Below are positions 29,629 through 38,926 of a stretch of 64,000 nucleotides of DNA, in pieces (the first letter of the stretch is position 1; each line of letters opens with the position of its first letter). The position numbers and the translations under genes are program-made. A model generated the notes under the pieces. It saw only the letters and a list, made by a program, of their open reading frames with translations. It searched no databases and was not told where the DNA came from. Origin of the DNA: Glycomyces luteolus (lineage in GTDB: Bacteria; Actinomycetota; Actinomycetes; Mycobacteriales; Micromonosporaceae); NCBI RefSeq assembly GCF_027622875.1, contig NZ_JAPZVP010000022.1:1-64000 (forward strand). Direction: 5' to 3'.

Positions 29629-29892
29629 ATGGGCTTCGACGAAGTACACAAGATGGACATCACCGGTGACGGCGTCGACGAGACGGTCGGCGTGCGCCGC
29701 AACGAGGACGGCTCGGTCGAGTACCACGTGGACATCGACGGCGACGGCACCGCGGACATGAAGGCCGTGGACTCCGACGGCGACGGCGTCATCGACCACG
29801 TGCTGCTGGACCACGACGGCGACGGCAAGTACGACGCGGCCGTGGTGGACGCGGACGGCGACGGCCAGATGGACGCCCTCGCCGAGAAGTAG
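29629..29892 (+). CDS. Small DxDGDG-repeat (calcium-loop) protein
   Basis: This 87-aa acidic protein has no signal peptide. It consists of 13-residue repeats of the form DxDGDGxxDxxxV: DIDGDGTADMKAV, DSDGDGVIDHVLL, DHDGDGKYDAAVV and DADGDGQMDALAEK, with an imperfect first unit DITGDGVDETVGV. Each loop matches the calcium-binding loop of EF-hand and thrombospondin type 3 repeats, without the flanking EF helices. AAGGGG precedes the ATG. It is divergent from the PLP-enzyme gene. A calcium-buffering or signalling role is inferred. Confidence 0.82.
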   Translation: MGFDEVHKMDITGDGVDETVGVRRNEDGSVEYHVDIDGDGTADMKAVDSDGDGVIDHVLLDHDGDGKYDAAVVDADGDGQMDALAEK

Positions 29893-29945
29893 GGCCCCGC
29901 TCCCCTCGGCAGGTTCGCACTCCGCAAGGCCCGTCAGACTTCGCG

Positions 29946-29982
29946 CCGCGGGCGCCCCCGGTTCGACCGGGAGCGCCCGCGG
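29946..29982. terminator. Hairpin between convergent genes
   Basis: CCGCGGGCGC (29946-29955) and its exact complement (29973-29982) enclose an inner CCCGGT/ACCGGG stem with loop TCG. It separates the calcium-loop gene from the convergent VOC gene and may act both ways. Confidence 0.7.
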
Positions 29983-29988
29983 CGTCGC

Positions 29989-30384
29989 TCAGTCCTCGCC
30001 GCGTTCGGCTTTGGAGCGCTCGACGCAGAACTCGTTGCCCTCAGGGTCGGCCAGGGTCACCCAGCCGGTGCCGTCGTCCTTGCGGTGGTCGCCGACGAGG
30101 GTCGCGCCGATGCCGAGCAGGCGTTCGACCTCCTCATCGCGGGTGGTGTCGGGCACGAGGTCGAGGTGGACGCGGTTCTTGATCCGCTTGGCCCCGTCGG
30201 GCACGTTGACGAACAGCAGTCCGGGGTGGCCGCCGTCAGGGCCGATGAAGTTCTCCTCGTGGTCGGGGAGGTTCGGGTCGTCGGGGTCCTCGGTGTAGCC
30301 GGTGACCTTAGTCCAGAACAGCGAGAGTGCGTACGCGTCCTGGCAGTCGAAGGTGATCTTGCCGATGTCTGCAACCATGCGCAT
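29989..30384 (-). CDS. VOC/glyoxalase-like domain protein
   Basis: This 131-aa protein reads ITFDCQDAYALSLFWTKVTGY and then VHLDLVPDTTRDEEVERLLGIGAT, followed by GWVTLADPEGNEFCVERS. This is the glyoxalase-like (PF18029) form of the VOC fold that is very common in actinobacteria. A second ATG two codons in (30378) is equally possible as start. It is divergent from msrA by 59 bp. The function is unknown. Confidence 0.88.
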   Translation of the reverse strand: MRMVADIGKITFDCQDAYALSLFWTKVTGYTEDPDDPNLPDHEENFIGPDGGHPGLLFVNVPDGAKRIKNRVHLDLVPDTTRDEEVERLLGIGATLVGDHRKDDGTGWVTLADPEGNEFCVERSKAERGED

Positions 30385-30443
30385 ACGCTAACGTCCCGTG
30401 TCCAAGGCTGGCGATCGTTATTCGCGCGTGACAGACTTGCCGC

Positions 30444-31046
30444 ATGAGCACCACTCACCCGATCCTGCAGCACCCCATCGAAGGCTCGCCCGGCCCGGGC
30501 GCTGAGACCGCCTATTTCGGGATGGGCTGCTTCTGGGGTGCCGAACGCCTGTTCTGGCGCGTCCCCGGGGTGTGGACGACCTCCGTGGGCTACATGGGCG
30601 GCAACACCGAGACGCCCTCCTACGAGGAGGTCTGCACCGGTCTGACCGGTCACGCCGAGGTCGTGAAGGTCGTCTGGGAGCCGGGCGCGGTCGCCTACGA
30701 GCAGCTGCTCAAGGTCTTCTGGGAGAACCACGACCCGACGCAGGGCATGCGGCAGGGCAACGACGTCGGCACCCAGTACCGGTCGGTCCTGTTCACCACC
30801 ACCTCCGAGCAGCAGGCCGCCGCCGAGGCGAGCAAGGAGGTGTTCGAGCCGATCGTCCGCGCCGCCGGGCTCGGCCCGATCACGACCGCGATCGTCCCCG
30901 CCGGCGCTTACTGGCTCGCCGAGGGCTACCACCAGCAGTACCTGCACCACAACCCGAACGGGTACTGCAACCACGGCCCCACCGGCCTCTCCTGCCCCGT
31001 CGGTATCGTCCCGGCGCAGGTGCACGTGCGGCCGCCCAGCGACTGA
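30444..31046 (+). CDS. msrA: Peptide-methionine (S)-S-oxide reductase MsrA
   Basis: This 200-aa enzyme carries the MsrA active site GCFWGAE (nucleophile Cys about residue 29), VGYMGG, YEEVCTGLTGHAEVV and the substrate-site FWENHDPTQ. DVGTQYRS follows, and the C-terminal GYCNHGPTGLSCPVG carries the two resolving cysteines. It reduces oxidised methionine in proteins in the cytoplasm with thioredoxin. Length and motifs are normal. No msrB is adjacent. Confidence 0.95.
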   Translation: MSTTHPILQHPIEGSPGPGAETAYFGMGCFWGAERLFWRVPGVWTTSVGYMGGNTETPSYEEVCTGLTGHAEVVKVVWEPGAVAYEQLLKVFWENHDPTQGMRQGNDVGTQYRSVLFTTTSEQQAAAEASKEVFEPIVRAAGLGPITTAIVPAGAYWLAEGYHQQYLHHNPNGYCNHGPTGLSCPVGIVPAQVHVRPPSD

Positions 31047-31212
31047 GCCTGGATCGCGGCGGAGCAGCTGGTCGGGTCGGGCGTGTCAGAGCCGCCGGTG
31101 AACGCCCCAGGGGTCATCCTCACTACATGCGCAACGCAGCCTGTAGTCGACCGGTTCGATCGCCGAACTCGTGATTCGTCGAACCACTCGGCACCGCGAG
31201 GAGACCCGAACC

Positions 31213-33309
31213 ATGGCACGCGGAGCACCGCGACCCCGCCGACGCCTGCGCTGGCTGCTGCCCGCACTCCTGGCCCTGGCCTGGCTCACCCTCGGTGCGT
31301 TCGCGGGCCCGTCGGCCGGGAAACTCAGCGAGGTCGCCTCGAACGACGGCTCCGCCTTCCTGCCGTCCACAGTCGAGTCCACCGAGGTCAACGAGATGCG
31401 GGCCGCATTCGACGACACCCGCGCGACCCCCGCGATCATCGTCGCCGAGCGGCGCGGCGGCCTCACCGCCGCCGACCGGGCCTACCTTGAGACTGCGAAC
31501 GCCTCCCTGACCGAACTCGAACACCTCGCCGTGCCGCCGATCCCGCCGCGGCTCTCCGCCGAGACCCCGCCCGAAGCCGCGCAGCTCGTCGTCCTCATCG
31601 ACGCCGCGGCGGAGGAATCCGAAGCGGTCGCCGCGATCCGCGCCGTCCTTGAGGACGACCGCCCCGCCGGCCTGGACGTGCTCCTCACCGGCCAGGCCGC
31701 GCTCGGCGCCGACCTCGGCGAAGCCTTCAGCGGCGTCGACGGCCTGCTCCTGCTCGTGGCCGCCGCCGTCGTCGCGGTCATCCTCGTCCTCGTCTACCGG
31801 TCCCCGCTGCTGCCGCTGCTGGTGCTCCTCTCGTGCGGGTTCGCGCTCGCCGCCGCCAGCGCCGTCGTCTACGCCCTCGCCGACGCGGGCGCGATCGACC
31901 TCAACGGCCAGAGCCAGGGCATCCTGTTCATCCTCGTGTTCGGTGCGGCCACCGACTACGCGCTGCTGCTCGTGGCGAGGTTCCGTGAAGAGCTCGACGC
32001 CGGAGACGACCGCTTCACCGCCGTCCGCAAGGCCCTGCGCGCCACGATCGAGCCGATCGCCGCGTCGGCCGGGACCGTGATCCTCGGCGTGCTGTGCCTG
32101 CTGTTCAGCCGGCTCGAATCGAACCGGGGCCTGGGGCCGGTGGCGGCCATCGGCATCGCCGCGGCGTTCCTGGCCGCGGTGACGTTCCTCCCGGCGGTGC
32201 TCGCGCTGCTGGGGCGGGCGGCGTTCTGGCCGCGCCGCGTGCCCGGGAGGGGCAGGCGCCGCTCCCGGCTGTGGTCCGCGGCCGCCGGGCTCGTGGCCCG
32301 CCGCCCGCGGGCCGTCTGGGTGACCACGACCACGGGCCTGCTTGTGGCCGCCGCCTTCATGTTGCAGCTCAAGGCGGACGGCACCGCGCAGACCGACGTA
32401 TTCCTCACCGGGGTCGACTCCGTCGCGGGCCAGGAGGTGCTGGCGGATCACTTCCCGGCCGGTTCCGGTGCGCCCGCGGTGGTCGTCGCGGACGCCGACG
32501 CCCTGGAGGAGGTCCTGGCGGCGGCCGAAGTGGAGGGCGTCGCCGCGGCGGCCCCGAAGACCGACGCGTCGGGGGTCGTGCTCGAAGCCGACGGACTCGT
32601 GCTGATCGAGGCGGTCCTGGAGGACGCGCCCGACAGCGACGCCGCGATGGACACTGTGGAACGTCTGCGTGACTCGGTGCACGCCGTGGACGGCGCCGAT
32701 GCGAAGGTCGGCGGCCCCACTGCGATCCAGCTCGACACGCTGGCGACCTCCGAAAGGGACCGGGCCGTCATCATCCCGATCGTGCTCGCGGTCATCCTGG
32801 CGGTGCTCATGCTGCTGCTGCGGTCGATCCTGGCGCCGCTGCTGCTCACCGCCACCGTCGTGCTGTCGTTCGGTGCCACGATGGGCGTCTCGGCGCTGGT
32901 CTTCAACCACCTCTTCGGCTTCCCGGGCGCCGACCCCACCGTGGTCCTGTTCGGCTTCGTGTTCCTGGTGGCCTTGGGGATCGACTACAACATCTTCCTC
33001 ATGACGCGGGTCCGCGAGGAGTCGGCGCGGCTCGGCACGCGCGCCGGGACGCTGCGGGGCCTGGTCGCCACGGGCGGGGTCATCACATCGGCCGGGGTGG
33101 TGCTCGCGGCCACGTTCGCGGCGCTCGCCGTCCTGCCGATCCTGTTCCTCGCGCAGATCGCGTTCGTCGTCGCCTTCGGGGTCCTCCTCGACACGGTGAT
33201 CGTCCGCTCGCTCCTCGTCCCCGCGCTCACGTTCGACGCCGGGCGGGCCGTCTGGTGGCCCTCGCGCCTGGCCAGGGTAAGGCCCCTCAGCCGGAAAGTA
33301 AGGGACTGA
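31213..33309 (+). CDS. MMPL/RND-family membrane transporter
   Basis: This 698-aa protein has two copies of the MMPL unit: a first helix (about 12-30), a soluble domain of about 150 residues and five to six helices, then the same again. Helix 4 motifs GAATDYALLLVARFREEL and GIDYNIFLMTRVREES carry the conserved Asp of the proton pathway. Start at 31213 has GAGGAG upstream. It would export lipids or drugs with proton motive force. There is no TetR or MarR gene beside it. Confidence 0.92.
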   Translation: MARGAPRPRRRLRWLLPALLALAWLTLGAFAGPSAGKLSEVASNDGSAFLPSTVESTEVNEMRAAFDDTRATPAIIVAERRGGLTAADRAYLETANASLTELEHLAVPPIPPRLSAETPPEAAQLVVLIDAAAEESEAVAAIRAVLEDDRPAGLDVLLTGQAALGADLGEAFSGVDGLLLLVAAAVVAVILVLVYRSPLLPLLVLLSCGFALAAASAVVYALADAGAIDLNGQSQGILFILVFGAATDYALLLVARFREELDAGDDRFTAVRKALRATIEPIAASAGTVILGVLCLLFSRLESNRGLGPVAAIGIAAAFLAAVTFLPAVLALLGRAAFWPRRVPGRGRRRSRLWSAAAGLVARRPRAVWVTTTTGLLVAAAFMLQLKADGTAQTDVFLTGVDSVAGQEVLADHFPAGSGAPAVVVADADALEEVLAAAEVEGVAAAAPKTDASGVVLEADGLVLIEAVLEDAPDSDAAMDTVERLRDSVHAVDGADAKVGGPTAIQLDTLATSERDRAVIIPIVLAVILAVLMLLLRSILAPLLLTATVVLSFGATMGVSALVFNHLFGFPGADPTVVLFGFVFLVALGIDYNIFLMTRVREESARLGTRAGTLRGLVATGGVITSAGVVLAATFAALAVLPILFLAQIAFVVAFGVLLDTVIVRSLLVPALTFDAGRAVWWPSRLARVRPLSRKVRD

Positions 33310-33442
33310 GGCGCAGTCGCACCCGAAACTGAGGCGGGTAAGGCCCCACCCGACGCGGACGCCTGATGCCCCCTGCCCGGCCTCAGCCGGAGCATTGGTG
33401 TCAGGCCGGAAAATCCGGCCATCGACACCAAAGGAAGTTCAC

Positions 33443-33682
33443 ATGAACGACTTCGAGCTCAACTACCTCCACTTCGCCCGCTCCGAGGAGCTCATCAAGC
33501 AGGCCGAGAACGAACGCCAGGCCCGCGCGCTCGTCAGGGCCGCCAAGGCCACCCGCCGCGGCGGCGCGAACGTCCGCCACGCGGGCCTCGCCTCCCGCGT
33601 CGCCAAGGCCTTCGGCCGCGGCGAGCAGTCCGGCAAGCCCGCCGGCGGACAGCGCGCCGACCATGCCCATCCGGCGAAATGA
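33443..33682 (+). CDS. Small basic protein of unknown function
   Basis: This 79-aa protein begins MNDFELNYLHFARSEELIKQAENER, a probable amphipathic helix, and continues with a basic Arg/Lys/Ala-rich part ending HPAK. AAGGAAG is well placed before the ATG and codon use is typical, so I consider it real. Short helical-basic proteins of this look occur downstream of transport or surface genes in actinobacteria; I do not recognise a named family. Confidence 0.65.
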   Translation: MNDFELNYLHFARSEELIKQAENERQARALVRAAKATRRGGANVRHAGLASRVAKAFGRGEQSGKPAGGQRADHAHPAK

Positions 33683-33710
33683 CAGGCGCGGAACGTCATA
33701 GGCCCGTGTC

Positions 33711-36700
33711 ATGATTGCTGACATGCCGCGCCTGGGTTCCGACCTCCCCCTGTTCGCCCGCGACGCCGAACTCGCCACACTCCGTGAGACGCTCGACGCC
33801 GCCCGCGGCGGGCGCCCCGCGACAGTGCTCGTCTCCGGCGACGCGGGGGTCGGCAAGACCCGGCTCCTCCACGAATTCAACGACAACGCCGGTGACGGTG
33901 TCCTCACCGTCACCGGCCACTGCCTCGACACCGCCGACTCCGCCCTCCCCTACCTCCCCTTCGCCGAGATCGTCGGCGCCCTCGCCCGCGACAACCCCGA
34001 CCTCGCCGCGAACCACCCCGGCCTCAGCCCCCTCCTCCCCGGCCACCCCACCCCCGCCGAAGGCGACCTCGGCCGCCTCGGCCTCTTCGAGGCCTTCCAC
34101 GCGGCCCTCGCCGACCTCTCCGCCGCGCAGCCGCTCGTCCTCACCCTCGAAGACCTCCACTGGGCCGACCGCTCCAGCCGCGACCTCCTCGCGTTCCTCA
34201 CCTCCCGCCTCACCGGCCAGCGCGTCCTCATCCTCGGCACCTACCGCGCCGACGCCGTCCACCGCGCCCACCCGCTCCGCCCCCTCCTCGCCGAGCTCGT
34301 CCGCCTCCCCGCCGTGCAGCGCCTCCACCTCGACCCCTTCGACGCCCAGCACGCCGCCGACTTCGTGCGCGAACTCAACACCGGGCTCGACGAGGCGACC
34401 GTCGCCAAGATCGCCGCCGCCTCCGAAGGCAACGCGTTCCTCGCCGAAGAACTCGCCGCCGCCGAGACGCACACCGTCACCTTCGAACTCGCCGAAGTCC
34501 TCCTCGCCCGCCTCGAACGCCTCCCCGAATCGGCCAAGCAGGTCGTGCAGCTCGCCTCCGTCATGGGCCGCCGCTTCACCTACCAGCGCCTCAACGCCGC
34601 CGCCTGGTCGATGCTCGACGAGAACGGCCTGCGCCACGAACGCGAACTCGACCAGGCCCTGCGCGCCGCGATCTCGCACGGCATCATCGTCCAGAAGAGC
34701 GCGGACACGTACGCGTTCCGCCACGCCCTACTCGGCGAGGCCGTATACACCGATCTCCTTCCGGGCGAACGCATCCGCTACCACCAGAAGATCGCCGAAT
34801 CCCTCGCCGACGACAACGGCAAGGGCGCCGAGGCCGAACTCGCCCACCACGCCCACGAATCCGGCGACCTCCCCTGCGCCCTCTCCGCGTCCGTGCGCGC
34901 CGCCGACGAGGCCGTCGAACTCGCCGCCCCCGCCGAGGCCCTGCTCCACCTCGAGCGGGCCCTCACCCTGTTCGGGAAGGTCCCCGCCGAGAAGCGACCC
35001 GACGGCCTCACCGAACTGCGCCTCACCGTCCGCGCCGCCTCCAACGCCGAGGCATCCGGCGAGATCAAACGCGCCCAGTCGTACTCGGCCGCCGCAGTGC
35101 GCCTCGCCGACGCCTCCGGCGACCGGCTCCAAGGCGCCTACACCCGCCGCAAATACGCCAAACACCTCCTCTCCATCGAAGGAGGCGAGCAGGAGGCCCA
35201 CCGGGTCGCCTGGGAGGCATGGCAACTGGTCAAAGACGACGAGCCGCACACCATCAAGGCCTGGGCCCAGGCCGTGGTCGCGCGGACCATCTACCACAGC
35301 CGCAAGTACGACGAGGCCGCCGAATGGTGCGCCCGCGCCATCGCCACCGCCGACGCTGTCGCCGCGGCGGGCACCGCCGACGAACACGACGGGCACCTCG
35401 CCGCCAAGGCCGACGCGATCCTCACGCACAGCATCGGCGCGTTCCGCCGCGGCGGGCAGACCCTCGAAGAGACCGTCACCCGCAACGACGAGGCCCGCGC
35501 GCTCGTGCGCGGCAAGGGCTGGCACGAGGTCGAACTGCGCGCGCACTTCAACAACGGCCTCGTCATGGTCGAGGCCGCCCGCATAGCCGAAGCCCTCACC
35601 CACTTCAACCGCGGCATGGACCTGGCCCGCAGCACCGGCGACAAGTGGAGCGGCTACGGCCTCGAAACCGCGGTGCGCCAAGTCATCTCCAACTACATGA
35701 TCGGCCGCTGGGACGAGGTCGACGCGAACGGCGAGATGGCCTCCAGCGTCCTGCCCGGCGTCGTGCTCACCCGCCTCGCCGCCGCCGTGCTCCTCGTCGA
35801 CGTCGCTCGCGGCCGCTTCGACGCCGCCGACCGGCGCCTCGACTACCTCGCGGACCGCTGGCAGCTCGACGGGCAGGTGCTCGCGCTGGCCTCGCTGTGC
35901 GGCGTCGAACTCGACCGCTGGCGCGGCCGCCCCGAGGACGCGCTGCGCCGCGCGGAGCGCGCCACCGAGCGGATGACCCGTATGCGCGGCTACTACCTCG
36001 CGGGCGTCTCGGTCTGCGCCGCCGGTGTCGGGGCCGCCGCCGACCTCGCTCAGCGGCTGCGCCGCGAAGGCGACGCGACCGGGGCGAAGGACGCTGTCTC
36101 GGCGGGGGAGCGCCTGGCCGAGCGGGCCCGGTTCTTCAACGAGCACGGCCGTCCGCTCTCCGGCACGCTCGGCCCGGAGGGCATTGCGTGGATCGCCCAG
36201 CTCGACGCCGAGGAGTCCCGTTTTAACAGTGACGGCGACCCGGACCTGTGGCGCACGGCGGCCGCGGCCTTCGACTACCGCAACGCCGGCACCGGATCGG
36301 TTGCGGTGCCGCTGGAGCGCCCCTCGAGCGCGCTCGACTTCGGCGTGAACCTCGACGAGCAGGCGCGGCTGGAGCTCGCGCTGCGCGACCCGGTCGCCTC
36401 CGAGGCCTTGGCGCTGTTCGAGGCCGGAGCCGATGGCGCTGCACTCGAGGACCGGACCTGGGCCGAGCCGTACCGGCAGGCCCTCGCGCTGTGGCGGCTC
36501 GCGGAGGCGCTGCTGGCAGCGCCGGGAGCCGAGTCGCGCACGGAAGCGGTCGCGGTGCTCACCGAGGCGAAGGCGACCGCGTTGCGGTTGGGGGCGACCC
36601 CGCTGGCGCAGGAGCTGTGCGCGCTCGCGGAGCGGGCGGGCCTTGATGCGGCGGTGCCGACGACGTCGCCGCTGACGCCGCGGGAGCTTGCGGTGCTGCG

Positions 36701-36866
36701 GCAGGTGGCGCGCGGGCTGACGAACAAGCAGATCGGCGCGGAGCTGTACATCTCCGAGAAGACGGTGAGCGTGCACCTCTCGCGGGCGATGGCGAAGCTC
36801 GGTGTCGCGGGCCGCGCCGCGGCGGTGAACACGGCGCACCTGCGCGGCTACCTCACCGAGGCCTGA
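33711..36866 (+). CDS. Large AAA-ATPase LuxR-family (LAL/MalT-like) regulator
   Basis: This 1051-aa protein has an N-terminal STAND-type ATPase: FARDAELATLRETLDAARGG, Walker A VSGDAGVGKTRLL (about 46) and Walker B PLVLTLEDLHWADRSS. A long TPR-like helical region (about 380-950) follows. The C-terminal LuxR helix-turn-helix is LTPRELAVLRQVARGLTNKQ, then SEKTVSVHLSRAMAKLGV. ATG at 33711 or 33723 could start it; neither has a clear ribosome site, so a leaderless transcript is possible. Such regulators respond to an inducer and ATP. Targets are not evident. Confidence 0.92.
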   Translation: MIADMPRLGSDLPLFARDAELATLRETLDAARGGRPATVLVSGDAGVGKTRLLHEFNDNAGDGVLTVTGHCLDTADSALPYLPFAEIVGALARDNPDLAANHPGLSPLLPGHPTPAEGDLGRLGLFEAFHAALADLSAAQPLVLTLEDLHWADRSSRDLLAFLTSRLTGQRVLILGTYRADAVHRAHPLRPLLAELVRLPAVQRLHLDPFDAQHAADFVRELNTGLDEATVAKIAAASEGNAFLAEELAAAETHTVTFELAEVLLARLERLPESAKQVVQLASVMGRRFTYQRLNAAAWSMLDENGLRHERELDQALRAAISHGIIVQKSADTYAFRHALLGEAVYTDLLPGERIRYHQKIAESLADDNGKGAEAELAHHAHESGDLPCALSASVRAADEAVELAAPAEALLHLERALTLFGKVPAEKRPDGLTELRLTVRAASNAEASGEIKRAQSYSAAAVRLADASGDRLQGAYTRRKYAKHLLSIEGGEQEAHRVAWEAWQLVKDDEPHTIKAWAQAVVARTIYHSRKYDEAAEWCARAIATADAVAAAGTADEHDGHLAAKADAILTHSIGAFRRGGQTLEETVTRNDEARALVRGKGWHEVELRAHFNNGLVMVEAARIAEALTHFNRGMDLARSTGDKWSGYGLETAVRQVISNYMIGRWDEVDANGEMASSVLPGVVLTRLAAAVLLVDVARGRFDAADRRLDYLADRWQLDGQVLALASLCGVELDRWRGRPEDALRRAERATERMTRMRGYYLAGVSVCAAGVGAAADLAQRLRREGDATGAKDAVSAGERLAERARFFNEHGRPLSGTLGPEGIAWIAQLDAEESRFNSDGDPDLWRTAAAAFDYRNAGTGSVAVPLERPSSALDFGVNLDEQARLELALRDPVASEALALFEAGADGAALEDRTWAEPYRQALALWRLAEALLAAPGAESRTEAVAVLTEAKATALRLGATPLAQELCALAERAGLDAAVPTTSPLTPRELAVLRQVARGLTNKQIGAELYISEKTVSVHLSRAMAKLGVAGRAAAVNTAHLRGYLTEA

Positions 36867-36896
36867 CCGCGCGGGGCCCGCTCGGGCCGTGATCCT

Positions 36897-36938
36897 CCTG
36901 TACCTGTACCTGTACCTGCACCTGTACCTGTACCTGTA
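36897..36938. repeat. Tandem hexamer repeat (CCTGTA)x7
   Basis: Seven consecutive CCTGTA units, with one T-to-C change in the fourth, lie 30 bases after the stop codon of the large LuxR regulator. Hexamer arrays can change length by slipped replication. It is outside coding sequence. Confidence 0.9.
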
Positions 36939-36979
36939 GCTGCGGCGAATTGCCGCAGCGCGGCGCGGCCGCGCGCGCA

Positions 36980-37033
36980 TACGGGAGGCCCCGGGTACCC
37001 GCCCATTCCCACCTTCACCACTACCAGTGAAAA
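36980..37033. repeat. Dispersed 54-bp element, copy 1
   Basis: The stretch matches 47009-47062 with two mismatches in 54 bases. It contains the palindrome GGGTACCC and a TTCAC/GTGAA stem, and a G/C-rich GGCCGCG block lies just upstream in both copies. Neither copy overlaps a supported gene. Confidence 0.85.
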
Positions 37034-37292
37034 AGGCCAGGCTCCCAGACCGGTACGACGGTTCGCCGCGGCTATGGGAAGCCGGAGTTCGAACACCGGC
37101 GTGCAAATCAGGTCAATTCGGAAAATTCGGGTGTGGCGGATTCACGCGAAGGAGTGAACGGAGGCGAGCAGTGCTCGCCCCGGCTCCGCTACTGGAGGTT
37201 GACGCGGGGCCGCGGCATCATCCCCGGGTGGTACGCGGATTGCCTTCCCCGGCCCGATGCAACCGCCGAGGCGCCGCACGAACATTGCAACC

Positions 37293-38831
37293 ATGAAGCG
37301 GCGTAAAGCACTCAAGTGGACCCTCATCGGCGTCGGGGGCGGTGTCGGGGCGGTCGTGCTCGGCGGGGCCGGGACCCTCGGCTACTTCTGGAACAAGTCC
37401 AAGCTCGAGACCGTCGGCGAGGTCGACTTCGACACCCCCCTCGCCGTCCCCCCGCTGGCCGAGTCGACCGAGGACGCCTCGGGCGCCCGGATCTTCAACC
37501 TCGAGATCCAGTCCGGCACCGTCGCCTTCAAGGACGGCCGTGAGACCGAGACCTGGGGCGTCAACGGCCCCTTCCTCGGCCCGACCATCCGCGCCAAGCG
37601 CGGCGAGGAGGTCGCCTTCGCCGTGCACAACGGCCTCGACGAGGGCACCTCGATCCACTGGCACGGGATGCACCTGCCCTCGGTCATGGACGGCGGCCCC
37701 CACCAGGAGGTCGAACCCGACGGCGTTTGGGCTCCCCAGTGGACGCTGAACCAGCCCGCCGCGACCCTCTGGTACCACCCGCACCCCCACGGTCGCACCG
37801 GCAACCACGTCTACCGGGGCCTCGCCGGGATGTTCATCGTCGACGACGACGAGTCCGAGGGCCTGAACCTGCCCTCCGAGTACGGCGTGGACGACGTGCC
37901 GATGATCGTCCAGGACCGCAAGTTCAACGGCGACAACCAGTTCAACGACAACGCCTCGTTCATGAGCATGCAGGGCATCCTCGGCGACGAGATCATGGTC
38001 AACGGCACCCTCGGCCCCTACTTCGACGTCACCACCCGCCTGGTGCGCCTGCGCCTGCTCAACGGCTCGGTCTCGCGCCTGTACAACTTCGGCTTCAGCG
38101 ACGACCGGCCGTTCTCCCTCATCGCCACCGACGGCGGCCTGCTCCCCACCGCCTGGGAGACCGACCGCCTCCAGCTCTCACCGGGCGAGCGCGCTGAGAT
38201 CGTGGTCGCCTTCGAACCCGGCGAGACCGTGGCGCTCCGCTCCAACCCGGCCGACGAAGGCTACGAGGGCCCGCTCGGGCGCTTCAACGGCGGCGACGAC
38301 CGGCTCGACATCTGCGAGTTCCGGGCCGCCGGCACCTTGGCCGACACCGCCGAGATCCCCGAGTCCATGGGCACGGCCCCCGACCTCGCGGACGCCGAGA
38401 TCGCCGCCGAGCGCTCGTTCTCCCTCTCGGGCTTCAACCAGATCAACGGGGAGTCCATGGACCCCATGCGGATCGACTTCGGGGTCCGCGAGGGCACCGT
38501 CGAGGTCTGGGAGGTCGAGAACTCGGACGGCTTCATGCACAACTTCCACGTCCACGACGTCCAGTACCAGGTGCTCACCGTGGACGGGCGGGAGCCGCCG
38601 CCGCGCCTGCGCGGCTGGAAGGACACGGTCCAGCTGAACCCGCAGGCCAAGTACCGGCTCGCGATGCGCTTCGCCGACTACACCGACCCGAACCTGCCGT
38701 ACATGTACCACTGCCACATCCTCGTCCACGAGGACTCGGGGATGATGGGCCAGTTCGTGGTCCTCGGCGAAGGCGAGGAGATCGGCACAGTCCCGGTCAG
38801 CGCCTCCGCCAGTTCCCACGGCGGGCACTGA
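37293..38831 (+). CDS. Multicopper oxidase
   Basis: This 512-aa protein has an N-terminal basic stretch and one membrane anchor (about 8-32). Copper ligands are all visible: HWHGMHLP, YHPHPHG (trinuclear site), MHNFHVHDVQYQVL and HCHILVHEDSGMM (type 1 site with axial Met). It belongs to the CueO/bilirubin-oxidase-like three-domain group and would act outside the membrane on phenols or metal ions. The C-terminal GGH-rich end is short. The gene stands alone. Confidence 0.92.
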   Translation: MKRRKALKWTLIGVGGGVGAVVLGGAGTLGYFWNKSKLETVGEVDFDTPLAVPPLAESTEDASGARIFNLEIQSGTVAFKDGRETETWGVNGPFLGPTIRAKRGEEVAFAVHNGLDEGTSIHWHGMHLPSVMDGGPHQEVEPDGVWAPQWTLNQPAATLWYHPHPHGRTGNHVYRGLAGMFIVDDDESEGLNLPSEYGVDDVPMIVQDRKFNGDNQFNDNASFMSMQGILGDEIMVNGTLGPYFDVTTRLVRLRLLNGSVSRLYNFGFSDDRPFSLIATDGGLLPTAWETDRLQLSPGERAEIVVAFEPGETVALRSNPADEGYEGPLGRFNGGDDRLDICEFRAAGTLADTAEIPESMGTAPDLADAEIAAERSFSLSGFNQINGESMDPMRIDFGVREGTVEVWEVENSDGFMHNFHVHDVQYQVLTVDGREPPPRLRGWKDTVQLNPQAKYRLAMRFADYTDPNLPYMYHCHILVHEDSGMMGQFVVLGEGEEIGTVPVSASASSHGGH

Positions 38832-38863
38832 GCCGCTCCCGGCCGCAAGGGCCGGGGGACGAC

Positions 38864-38916
38864 GCGGCGCAGGGAGCCCCGCCCGTAGGCACCACGAACG
38901 GGATTCCCTGCGCCGC
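38864..38916. terminator. Terminator hairpin after the multicopper oxidase gene
   Basis: GCGGCGCAGGGA (38864-38875) and its exact complement (38905-38916) pair around an inner CCCGT/ACGGG stem. It lies between convergent genes and is 33 bases from the oxidase stop. A smaller CCCGGCC/GGCCGGG hairpin precedes it. Confidence 0.6.
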
Positions 38917-38926
38917 AGCAGGTCTA

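Larger units (their letters stand above)
36867..37292. other. 426-bp intergenic region with repeats
   Basis: No gene is seen. It contains a seven-unit CCTGTA tandem repeat and one copy of the 54-bp dispersed element. The promoter of the multicopper oxidase gene should lie in the right half, but I see no convincing hexamers. Confidence 0.6.

Noticed and set aside
31123-32910. A 595-codon minus-strand frame opposite the MMPL transporter
   Set aside because: Arg/Gly/Gln/His-rich without domain, opposite an obvious membrane transporter.
33715-35586. A 623-codon plus-strand frame inside the LuxR/AAA gene
   Set aside because: Its translation is almost only Ser, Pro, Thr, Arg and Ala, typical of a shifted frame. 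The overlapping frame has Walker and helix-turn-helix motifs.
36896-36938. Hexamer array considered as a CRISPR or coding repeat
   Set aside because: Units are contiguous six-base copies without spacers, and no cas gene is in the window.
34728-37106. A 792-codon minus-strand frame opposite the LuxR/AAA regulator
   Set aside because: Same cause: extreme GCC/CTC codon use in the real gene leaves the antisense frame free of stops. The translation is low-complexity and crosses the intergenic hexamer repeat.
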